Shown piece by piece: positions 57,039 to 64,000 of a stretch of 64,000 nucleotides of DNA. The stretch comes from Bog-756 sp963812885 (GTDB taxonomy: Bacteria > Actinomycetota > Acidimicrobiia > Acidimicrobiales > RAAP-2). Position 1 is the first letter of the stretch. Each line of letters opens with the position of its first letter. The position numbers and the translations under genes were made by a program. The stretch lies in assembly GCA_963812885.1 (NCBI GenBank), contig CAWEWZ010000008.1, positions 248,001 through 312,000 of the forward strand, given 5' to 3'. The notes beneath the pieces were generated by a model. The model saw only the letters and a program-made list of their open reading frames with translations, was not told where the DNA came from and made no database searches.

Positions 57039-57436
57039 TCAGCTCAGCAGCTTGGCCTTCTGTGCCTCGAACTCGGCGTCGGTGATGACACCCTTCGATT
57101 TGAGATCGGCCAGCTTGGCCAGTTCGTCGACACTGCTGCCACCCGAGCTCCCGCGGCCTGCTTGACATAGCTGTCGAACGCCTTTTGCTGCTGTGCCGCC
57201 TGGGCTGCAGCCCGCTCGTGCATGCTTCCGCCACGGGCGATGAGGTAGATGAGCACGCCGAGGTACGGGATGATGATCACGAAGATCACCCACAGGGCCT
57301 TGGCCAGTCCACCCATGTCGTGGCTGCGGAAGATGTCGCTGAAGACGACGATGAGGAGCCAGATCCACAAGAAGAAGAGGAAGAACTCCAGCATCGTCCA
57401 GAAGATGCTCAGCAATGGATAGTTGTAGGCAAGCAT
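57039..57436 (-). CDS. PLDc_N/SHOCT-domain membrane protein
   Basis: About 132 residues. Two membrane helices (LLSIFWTMLEFFLFFLWIWLLIVVFSDIF and LWVIFVIIIPYLGVLIYLIARGGSM) form the PLDc_N-like part; after a Gln/Ala-rich stretch comes a SHOCT motif, VDELAKLADLKSKGVITDAEFEAQKAKLLS. Such proteins are frequent in Actinobacteria, and their role is unknown; SHOCT may mediate oligomerisation. A frame change near 57148 (-1 or +2) separates the two parts. A strong inverted repeat follows the gene. Confidence 0.78.
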
Positions 57437-57849
57437 GGTGACGCTCCTTCATCGGGGACGACGTGAACCCTACTTTGCCGGCTGACCAGTACGAGTGATC
57501 TATGGATCCGGGCACCGGGCCGAAGCCTGGGGGTGCCGCGGTGCGAAGGACCGACGATGCCGACCCGGAACCCCCATGGGGGATCGGAAACCCCTAGTGT
57601 CAACTGTCGGGCATCGGACGACGGGAGGAAGATCGGTGTACTTCATGGGCGGCGCAGTGTCTGTGGGAGTGGTTCGGCGCGATGCCGCCGCTGTGGCCGT
57701 GGATGGCGCCGAACCGGTCGGGCTCGCGGCCCGGTGCCCGGCGATGACCACGACCCCACCTGGACAGCCGGCGGCGGCCCGGCCCGACCCGGCGGCGGCT
57801 CCGCCCGACCCGGCGGCGCCCGCCCAACCCGGCGGCGGACCCGGCGGCC
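57437..57849. other. Divergent intergenic region before the CLC gene
   Basis: This 413-bp stretch separates the SHOCT and CLC genes. It holds a 12-bp palindrome CCCCCATGGGGG near 57575, a possible -10 (TAGTGT, 57594-57599) and a strong ribosome site GGGAGGAAG before GTG 57636. From that GTG an open frame runs through a Pro/Ala-rich stretch (TTTPPGQPAAARPDPAAAPPDP) and would join CLC after a +1 correction near 57845. The CLC protein may therefore start at 57636 or 57744. Otherwise nothing is recognised. Confidence 0.5.
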
Positions 57850-59191
57850 ATGCTCCGGTCGAAGAGCTACCTGCAGCTCCTCGTGCTCGCCGCCGTCATC
57901 GGGGTGCCGGTATCGGCCATCGCCTACGGCTTCCTCAAACTGGTCAGCCTGCTGCAGGGCTGGATCTTCACCTCATTGCCCAAGGAGCTCGGGTTTGCGG
58001 GGACGCCCGTCTGGTGGCCACTGCCCCTGCTCGCCTTGTCCGGAATCCTGGTGGCAGCGACCATCCAGTACCTGCCGGGGACGGCCGGCCACATCCCGGC
58101 CGAGGGCTTCAAGACCGGAGGGGGGGCGCCCACCGCGGCCGAGCTGCCCGGGGTGGCCATTGCCGCGTTGGCCACCTTGAGCCTGGGGGTGGTCCTCGGG
58201 CCGGAGGCGCCGCTCATCGCCATCGGTGGCGGCCTCGGACTCCTGTCGGTGAATCTGGCCAAACGGGACGCGCCGCCGGCGGCCGCCGTGGTGATGTCCT
58301 CGGCCGGGAGCTTCGCCGCCATCAGCACCTTGTTCGGCTCCCCCATCCTCGGGGCCTTCCTGCTCATGGAAGCGGCCGGCATCGGCGGGCCGCTGCTCGA
58401 GCTGGTCCTCGTTCCGGGACTGCTGGCCGCAGGTGTCGGCACGCTCATCTTCGTCGGCCTGAACTCGTTGACCGGATTCGGCACCTTCTCACTGGCCATC
58501 CCCGGACTCCCTCCCTTCCACCATCTGACCGTGGCCCTGTTCCTGTGGGCCATCGTCTTCGGCTTGGTGGCCTCGGTGCTGGGCACCTGCATCAGGCTCA
58601 TCGGGCTCGCCCTCCTGCCCTCGGGTCGAGCCACGCAGGCTGCTGCTCACCCCCGTCCTCGGGTTGGCCATCGCCGGGCTGGCCATCGCCTTCGCCGAGA
58701 TCTCGGGGCGGAGCTTCTCCGAAGTCCTCTTCTCCGGACAGTCGGCCCTGCCCGGCCTGGTCCAGCACGCGGCCGGCTGGACGGTCGGTGCCCTCATCCT
58801 CCTGGTCGTCTGCAAAGGCCTGGCCTACGGCATCTCGCTCTCCGGCTTCCGGGGCGGACCCGTCTTCCCGTCGATGTTCATCGGGGCGGCCGCCGGGATC
58901 GCCGCCTCCCACCTGCCGGGAATGTCCCTGGTCCCCGGGGTGGCCATGGGGATCGGCGCCATGTGCACGGTGATGCTCAAACTCCCGATGACGGCGACGT
59001 TGCTGGCCACGCTGCTGCTGTACAGCGACGGCATCGAGGTCATCCCGGTGGTGATCGTGGCCGTGGTCGTGGCCTACGCCACCACGGCCTGGCTACCCCA
59101 GACCCCGGCCGACCTCCGGAAGGCGAAGGCGCCGCGCCCATCGGTGGACGGCAGTGGCGCGCCTGCACCGGGGGCCGCTGGTGGTGGATGA
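57850..59191 (+). CDS. CLC-family chloride channel/transporter
   Basis: About 447 residues with 10-12 helices. The CLC anion-path motifs appear in altered form: GHIPAEGFKTGGG for the first loop, LSLGVVLGPEAPLIAIGGGLG with the gating Glu in G-P-E-A-P, GSPILGAFLLMEAAG, and GFRGGPVFPSMFIGAAAG for the G-x-F-x-P loop. Whether it is a channel or a Cl-/H+ exchanger cannot be decided. A +1 change near 58624 (an extra G) splits the frame. An N-terminal Pro/Ala extension is possible (see the preceding region). Confidence 0.85.
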
Positions 59192-59293
59192 CTGCCCGTC
59201 GATGTCGTGCCGCTCGGCCTGTTCGTGGCATCGTGACCTCATGACCGGCACTGATCGCCCCTGCCCCGGCGAGCGCTCAGCCGGGACCGAACC

Positions 59294-60451
59294 ATGATCG
59301 TCCTCCGGGTCCTCGCCGTCCTCGTCGGGGTCGTGCTGGCCGGGGCCGTGCTCATCTCGGCGCTGGAGACGGTCGTCCTGCCCCGCGAGGGGTACACCCG
59401 CATCGCCCGATTCGTGTTCGCCGTGGCCGACCGGGTCCTCATCCACCGATGGCGGAACGAGGATCGGGAGGCAAACCTTCGTGCTCTGTATGCACCGATC
59501 GCCCTGATCACCCTCCCGTTGGTGTGGATGATCTCGGTGACCATCGCCTTCAGCCTCATCTTCTGGGGCATCAAGACCGGAACGCTGGGCCACTCCTTCG
59601 AGGTCAGCGGATCGTCGCTGTTCACCCTGGGCTTCGCCGAGCCGGCCGGCAACGCCCGGATCTGGCTGACCTTCGTGGAGGCGACGATCGGGCTGGGACT
59701 GGTGGCCCTGCTGATCAGCTACCTGCCCACCATCTACTCCGCCCACCACCAGCGCGAGAAGGGGATCATCGTCCTACGCCCGTTCGCCGGCACGCCCCCC
59801 TCCCCCATCGACCTGCTGAACACCCTTCACCGCCTGGGCACCTTGGACAATCCTGAACTGTGGCGGACGACGGCCAGCTGGCTGCTCGAGATCGACCAGA
59901 CCCACACCGCCTTTCCCGCCCTCTGCTACTTCCCCGAGGCGTTGGCCGACCAGTCGTGGGTGGCGTCGGTGGGCAGCGTGCTCGACGCCGCCGCCCTCTA
60001 CCTGTCGGCCTCAGACCTCGATGCCGGCGACCGCCCGGTGGAGGCGGTCAAGGGGCCCATGCTGGCGCTGGCCTACGGCATGCCCAGCCTGGTCAGGATC
60101 GGGATATCGGCCGGGCTTCCCATCGAGCCGTCGGAACCACTGCTCGGCCTCCTGGCCCGGGCATCGGAGGAGCCACCCCCGGTGAACGTCAGCCGCACGG
60201 AGTACCTGGCGGCGCGGGACCGGCTCGACTCGGTCCTGGCCGTACCCGGGTCCGAGTCGGACCGGGAAGCGTGCTGGAGACGGTACGCCTGGATCCGCTC
60301 CGGGTACGACCCGGTGCTGCGCGGTCTGGCCGGTCTCACCATGGCACCGGCGGCCGAGTGGACCACCGACAGGCCGGCCCGGGTGGGGCGACCGCGCCTG
60401 ATCCTGGCCCGCCCGATCGAGGTCGACTGGGAGCCCGGCCCGGTCACCTAG
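59294..60451 (+). CDS. Potassium-channel-like membrane protein
   Basis: A 385-residue protein with four N-terminal helices. The first is VLRVLAVLVGVVLAGAVLISALETVVLP. SSLFTLGFAEP sits between helices where two-pore K+ channels have their filter (T-x-G-F/Y-x-x-P), but only one such loop is present. Residues 160-385 form a helical cytoplasmic domain (IIVLRPFAGTPPSPIDLLNTLHRLG ... WLLEIDQTHTAFPALCYF) of unknown role. Intact frame. A tandem, 103 bp after the CLC gene, suggests joint expression of ion-flux proteins. Channel activity is an inference. Confidence 0.65.
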   Translation: MIVLRVLAVLVGVVLAGAVLISALETVVLPREGYTRIARFVFAVADRVLIHRWRNEDREANLRALYAPIALITLPLVWMISVTIAFSLIFWGIKTGTLGHSFEVSGSSLFTLGFAEPAGNARIWLTFVEATIGLGLVALLISYLPTIYSAHHQREKGIIVLRPFAGTPPSPIDLLNTLHRLGTLDNPELWRTTASWLLEIDQTHTAFPALCYFPEALADQSWVASVGSVLDAAALYLSASDLDAGDRPVEAVKGPMLALAYGMPSLVRIGISAGLPIEPSEPLLGLLARASEEPPPVNVSRTEYLAARDRLDSVLAVPGSESDREACWRRYAWIRSGYDPVLRGLAGLTMAPAAEWTTDRPARVGRPRLILARPIEVDWEPGPVT

Positions 60452-60508
60452 CGGGCCAGTCCGGCAACCCGTGCCAACCGGTGCCAGCCGCCCGGACTAC
60501 CGGCCGGA

Positions 60509-61909
60509 CTACAGATGGCTGAAGCCGCCGGCCTCCTCGCTGGTCATGGCCACCGAGACCGGGTGCTTGGCGAAGTGGTCGATGGACTGCCTGATGTCGT
60601 CGAGCAGCAGGAAGGTCAGGTCGTGGCTCACTCCCTGGCGCACCAGGATGCGCTGGACCGAGATGTCGGACACCGAGCCGGTCAGCGGGTAGGCCGGAAC
60701 CTGCCAACCCTTGACCCGCAGGCGGTCGGCGATGTCGTAGAGGGTGTAGCCCGGATCCTCGCCCTCCCGGATCCGCCAGGCCACGGACGGGATCCCGGTC
60801 AGCGGGTTGCCGTCGCACAGGAGCTCGAAGGGTCCGAGCTTCACGATCTCCTCGGCCAGGTACTTGGCCGTGGTGTAGCAGGAGTCGTGCACGTCCTGAT
60901 AGCCCCTCATCCCCAGGCGGACGAAGTTGTAGTACTGGGCCACGATCTGTCCGGCCGGCCGCGAGAAGTTGATCTGGAAGACGGGCATGTCGCCGCCCAG
61001 GTAGGTGACGTGGAAGATCAGGTCGTCGGGCAGCTCATCCTTGTCCCGCCACAGCACCCACCCGACCCCGAGGGGGGCCAGCCCGAATTTGTGCCCGGAG
61101 GTGCTGATCGACTTGACCCTCGGGATCCGGAAGTCCCACACCACATCGGGGGCACAGAAAGGCGCCAGGAAGGCGCCACTGGCCCCGTCCACATGGATGT
61201 CGATGTCGAGCCCGGTGTCCTCGGCCAGCTTGTCCAGGGCCCGGGACAGTTCGAGGACAGGTTCGTAGGAGCCGGTGTAGGTCACCCCGAAGGTGGGGAC
61301 GACCATGATGGTGTTCTCGTCCACCTGGGCCAGCATCTGCTCGACGTCCATGCAGTACCGGCCGGGCGACATCGGGATCTCCCGCATCTCGATGTCCCAG
61401 TACCTGGCGAACTTGTGCCACACCACCTGGACCGGGCCGCACACCATGTTGGGCTTGTCGGTGGGCTTGCCCGCGGCCTCGCGCTTGGCCCGCCACCGCC
61501 ACTTGGCCGCCATGCCCCCGAGCATGCAGGCTTCGGACGAGCCGATGGCCGAGCACCCCACCGCCTCGGCTCCCTCGGGTGCGTTCCACAGGTCGGCCAG
61601 CAGCTGCACGCACCGGCGCTCGATCTCGGCCGTCTGCGGGTACTCGTCCTTGTCGATCATGTTCTTGTTGATGCACAGGTCCATCAGCCGGTGCACCTCG
61701 TCCTCCTCCCAGGTCTGGCAGAAGGTGGCCAGGTTCTGGCGGTCGTTGCCGTCGAGCAGCAGCTCGTCGGAGATGCACTGGAACGCGTCCTCGGGTCGCA
61801 TCTCGTCCTGGGGGAACTTGTGCGAGGGCAGCGAGGTCTTCAGGTCCTCGCCGGCGTAGACCGAGTCAAGGAGCTCGTCACGGATGGGCACTCGCTTGTG
61901 CAGGGGCAT
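60509..61909 (-). CDS. gadB: Glutamate decarboxylase
   Basis: A 466-residue PLP enzyme. VGCSAIGSSEACMLGGMAAKWRWR and DIHVDGASGAFLAPFCAPDVVWDFRIPRVKSISTSGHKFGLAPLGVGWVLWRD are diagnostic of bacterial and plant glutamate decarboxylase; the cofactor Lys is in SGHKFGL (about 273). It converts glutamate to GABA and consumes a proton, usually for acid tolerance; no antiporter gene is in the window. The C-terminus GGFSHL resembles the pH-responsive end of E. coli GadB. GAGGAG ribosome site. Intact frame. Confidence 0.95.
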   Translation of the reverse strand: MPLHKRVPIRDELLDSVYAGEDLKTSLPSHKFPQDEMRPEDAFQCISDELLLDGNDRQNLATFCQTWEEDEVHRLMDLCINKNMIDKDEYPQTAEIERRCVQLLADLWNAPEGAEAVGCSAIGSSEACMLGGMAAKWRWRAKREAAGKPTDKPNMVCGPVQVVWHKFARYWDIEMREIPMSPGRYCMDVEQMLAQVDENTIMVVPTFGVTYTGSYEPVLELSRALDKLAEDTGLDIDIHVDGASGAFLAPFCAPDVVWDFRIPRVKSISTSGHKFGLAPLGVGWVLWRDKDELPDDLIFHVTYLGGDMPVFQINFSRPAGQIVAQYYNFVRLGMRGYQDVHDSCYTTAKYLAEEIVKLGPFELLCDGNPLTGIPSVAWRIREGEDPGYTLYDIADRLRVKGWQVPAYPLTGSVSDISVQRILVRQGVSHDLTFLLLDDIRQSIDHFAKHPVSVAMTSEEAGGFSHL

Positions 61910-62038
61910 GTTGCTCGACTCCTCGCTTCGTGGTGGTTCGGTGGATCGGTTGCTTCGGTTGGATCAGGCGGTGCAGTTGGATCAGGCGGTTCGTCGACAC
62001 CGGTCGGCCCCTGGGCGCACGCCGGGGTGGAGGCCTCC

Positions 62039-63439
62039 TCAGACCCCCATCGTGGCTTCGACCCGGCGGTCGGCGATGGCCCGGGTGAGGGATTCGAAGT
62101 CCAGTTCGTTCTGGTTGGCGTACGAGTCGGCGAACTGGCACATGGCCCGGTCGAACCGGTCGGCGCCGCCCAGGTAGGAGCCCACGGCGATGGCGTCGCC
62201 GGAGCGGGCGTGGGCTCGGGCCAGGGTCCACCCGCAGACCTGGGCATAGATGCCGAGGGCGTCGGGGGCCATGGTCTCGATGTCCGCCGACAGCTTCCAG
62301 TCCCACAGCTGGCGCAAGTAGAAGTCCCGTGAGACCCCGTCCTCGCCACGGAACCCGTCCCAGCCGAGGAAGATGTCACTGGCGCCCTGCATGAGACGCT
62401 GGCCCTCCACCACCCGCTGCCCATGGTGGTGGTACTCGCTCGTCCCGAGGAACGGCTCGCCCACCGCGGCCTCGGCCTCTTTGACCTGGAGGAACAGCGG
62501 GTCGTTGTTGTCGCGTCCGACGAAGAGCGCCACCCAGCACCTGGTGCCGACGCTACCCACCCCGACGACCTTGCGGGCCAGGTCGACGAACTCGTACTTG
62601 TCGAGCAGGCGCTGCCGGTCGCCGGCCAGGGTGTGGCGGTACTGGGTCAGGGCGTCGAAGAGGCTGTCCCGCATCTGCTTGGAGTGCACGTCGGTGAACA
62701 GCGACTCGGCCGGCACCAGCAGCGGAGGGTTCTCGACGAAGCGGAGCTCTCCGTCGACCTCGGTGGTCAGCTTGGCCAGGGCGGCGAGATGGTCCTTCGA
62801 CTGGGCCTTGGCCACCCGTCGCTGGACGTTGGCCAGCATCTTGCGGGTAGCCAGAGCGCCCCACCGCTCCTCGATGGCCTTGGCGTCGAGGTGCGAGGAC
62901 CAGACCTCGAGATCGCGCATCTCGGCGAACTCACGTATGGCCGTGCGATACGAACACGACCCCTGGGCCACGATCGACCGGCGGGTCGTGTCGTCGAACT
63001 CGCGGCTCCGCGCCGCGATCTCGAGGCTGGCGGCCAGGCGCTTGAGGTCCCACTCGAAGGGCCCGGGAAGCGTCTCGTCGAAGTCGTTGACGTCGAAGAT
63101 GAGGTCCCGCTCGGGCGAGGCGAAGCCCCCGAAGTTGGACAGGTGCGCATCTCCGCACAGCTGGACGTCGAGCCCGGTGCGGTCCACGTGACTGAGGTCG
63201 GCGGCCATCACCGCGGCCGCCCCGCGGAAGAAGGCGAACGCCGACGCCGCCATCCGGCCGTAGCGGATCGGGACCAGGTCGGGAATCCGGGTGGTGGCCT
63301 GGAGGGCGAGGATCTCGAGGGGGTCGGTCCGGTCGCCCGGGGGCGCCCACTCGCCGTGGCTCGAACGGGGCACCTTGGCCCTCGTCCCTCGGCCGAATGC
63401 CGAGCGCTCCGCTGGAGTGGCCTGCCTCATTCCGCCCAT
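62039..63439 (-). CDS. DUF2252 protein
   Basis: About 466 residues. The core has a kinase-like fold: VQLCGDAHLSNFGGFASPERDLIFDVNDFDETLPGPFEWDLKRLAASL, with an H-x-x-N and D-F-D pattern reminiscent of aminoglycoside phosphotransferases, then VGVGSVGTRCWVALFVGRDNNDPLFLQVKEAEAA and GWTLARAHARSGDAIAVGSYLGGADRFDRAMCQFADSYANQNELDFESL. Function unknown; it may phosphorylate a small molecule. ATG 63439 has GGAG at 7 nt; ATG 63430 is possible. Downstream before gadB are two and a half copies of CCGCCTGATCCAAC. Confidence 0.82.
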   Translation of the reverse strand: MGGMRQATPAERSAFGRGTRAKVPRSSHGEWAPPGDRTDPLEILALQATTRIPDLVPIRYGRMAASAFAFFRGAAAVMAADLSHVDRTGLDVQLCGDAHLSNFGGFASPERDLIFDVNDFDETLPGPFEWDLKRLAASLEIAARSREFDDTTRRSIVAQGSCSYRTAIREFAEMRDLEVWSSHLDAKAIEERWGALATRKMLANVQRRVAKAQSKDHLAALAKLTTEVDGELRFVENPPLLVPAESLFTDVHSKQMRDSLFDALTQYRHTLAGDRQRLLDKYEFVDLARKVVGVGSVGTRCWVALFVGRDNNDPLFLQVKEAEAAVGEPFLGTSEYHHHGQRVVEGQRLMQGASDIFLGWDGFRGEDGVSRDFYLRQLWDWKLSADIETMAPDALGIYAQVCGWTLARAHARSGDAIAVGSYLGGADRFDRAMCQFADSYANQNELDFESLTRAIADRRVEATMGV

Positions 63440-63763
63440 CTTTCCACTCCCGACGCCGGCCTGCGCCGGCGCCCTAATTCTTGAGCCTTGGTGCCTGCGC
63501 CCTTCTTGCGCCGCTGTCGGAGGAGGATGATCAGGCGGTCGACCAGGCCGCCCAGGAAGGCGGCGATCAGGAGGACCCAGATCAGGCTCACATTGGCGTT
63601 GAAGAAGACGAACCCGACCCGGACGCGTCTGGCTGTTGTCGAGGACGAAGGCGATGAGGAGGGCGAGGGCGACCAGGGCCACCACGATCCGGACGATGTC
63701 CCGGTTCTCGCGCTTCTTCCTCTCGGCAGAGCCCTCGGACGGCAGTCCATCGGATCTGGTCAT
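63427..63763 (-). CDS. LapA-domain membrane protein
   Basis: About 111 residues: a charged N-terminus, helix 1 (IVRIVVALVALALLIAFVLDNSQ), a short loop RRVGFVFFNANVSL, and helix 2 (IWVLLIAAFLGGLVDRLIILLRQRRKK). This is the LapA (DUF1049) topology, with the N-x-Q and F-F-F-N-A loop pattern. Function in Actinobacteria unknown. A +1 change near 63632 (an extra C) splits the frame. The stop may be at 63427 or, after another shift, near 63477. AGGAGG lies before the ATG. Confidence 0.68.
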
Positions 63764-63854
63764 CTCGCGCCTCCTCCCTGTCGACCCAGTCGGCAAACGG
63801 CGACCGTTTCCTCAGGCGACAGTATCCGGGAGCGGTCCTGGGCGCGGGGACCGG

Positions 63855-64000
63855 TCAGGTGAACAGCAGGGTGGCCTGGTGGGCGAAGTCAGGATGGGCT
63901 CGGGCATGATCCCGAACACCACGGTGAAGGCCACCGACACGCCGATGACCAGGGAGGTGAGCCGAGGCACCGGTACCTGTCCCCGCTCGGTCACCGCCGC
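63855..64000 (-). CDS. nuoN: NADH-quinone oxidoreductase subunit N, C-terminus (partial)
   Basis: The frame enters from the right edge and encodes VPRLTSLVIGVSVAFTVVFGIMPEPIL; after a one-base deletion near 63888 it continues DFAHQATLLFT and stops at 63855. A last helix followed by a short P-E-P-I-L-D-F-A tail is typical of NuoN, the antiporter-like proton-pumping subunit of complex I and usually the last gene of the nuo operon. The upstream nuo genes would lie beyond the window. Fifty residues limit confidence. Confidence 0.68.
   Translation of the reverse strand, partial: GGDRAGTGTGASAHLPGHRRVGGLHRGVRDHARAHPDFAHQATLLFT

Noticed and set aside
1646..59191. Programmed +1 frameshifting as a genome-wide recoding system
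   Set aside because: The shift sites share no slippery codon, stop codon or structure; they fall at unrelated places in genes normally encoded in one frame, mostly at short base runs, and one site breaks two overlapping genes together. Consensus error is simpler.

Overview
The window is about 70% G+C DNA from an actinobacterium, most likely an uncultured or poorly studied member of the class Acidimicrobiia. Four things point there: a split actinobacterial respiratory module (ctaC-ctaD-ctaF and ctaE-qcrC-qcrA-qcrB), an hemE-cpfC-cgoX cluster typical of the coproporphyrin-dependent haem route, a secreted CAP protein with GYWLVxxDGGIFxFG repeats, and many promoters of the leaderless TANNNT type placed 5-9 nt before the start codon. 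No rRNA, tRNA, CRISPR array, prophage or insertion sequence was seen.

Layout. 0-16 kb: an amidohydrolase, a fused double acyl-CoA dehydrogenase, an LLM-type flavin oxidoreductase, two small membrane proteins, an MscS channel, a D-aminoacylase-like amidohydrolase, an aldehyde dehydrogenase, the secreted CAP/repeat protein, a cyclase-family hydrolase and two TetR regulators. Four of these genes (amidohydrolase, D-aminoacylase, aldehyde dehydrogenase and the first TetR gene) have a similar TGAC...GTCA palindrome in the promoter, which suggests one regulon. 16-28.6 kb: an ABC exporter, a sphingosine-phosphate-lyase-like PLP enzyme, a DHA2 drug exporter with a DUF5522 protein, a nitronate-monooxygenase-like enzyme, a GH1 glycosidase, a TLP1-type thiolase with an enoyl-CoA hydratase, CopD-like and TatA membrane proteins. 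28.6-41.8 kb: an MBL-fold hydrolase, cytochrome c oxidase, two lower-GC GNAT genes, cytochrome bcc and a HelD-family RNA polymerase-recycling ATPase. 41.9-48.8 kb: a tightly overlapping run hemE-cpfC-cgoX-lnt-P450. 48.7-64 kb: HAD phosphatase, acs, an MprF-like lysyltransferase fused to a degenerate phosphoesterase domain, SCO6745-like and SHOCT proteins, a CLC channel, a K+-channel-like protein, gadB, DUF2252, a LapA-like protein and the 3' end of nuoN.

The most unusual signal is a set of about ten intergenic tandem arrays between 1.3 and 27.3 kb. Each has its own unit (9-20 bp). In most of them the unit copies the last codons and the stop codon of the gene just upstream, so one stop codon becomes 4-13 tandem stops. 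The sequences differ between loci, so this looks like the trace of a process and not a dispersed repeat family.

About forty reading-frame breaks interrupt otherwise well-conserved genes. Roughly four in five are +1, and nearly all can be explained by duplication of one base in a short run. At one site a single extra C breaks both overlapping genes (lnt and the P450). I read these as consensus errors and describe such genes as intact in the organism, with the break noted.
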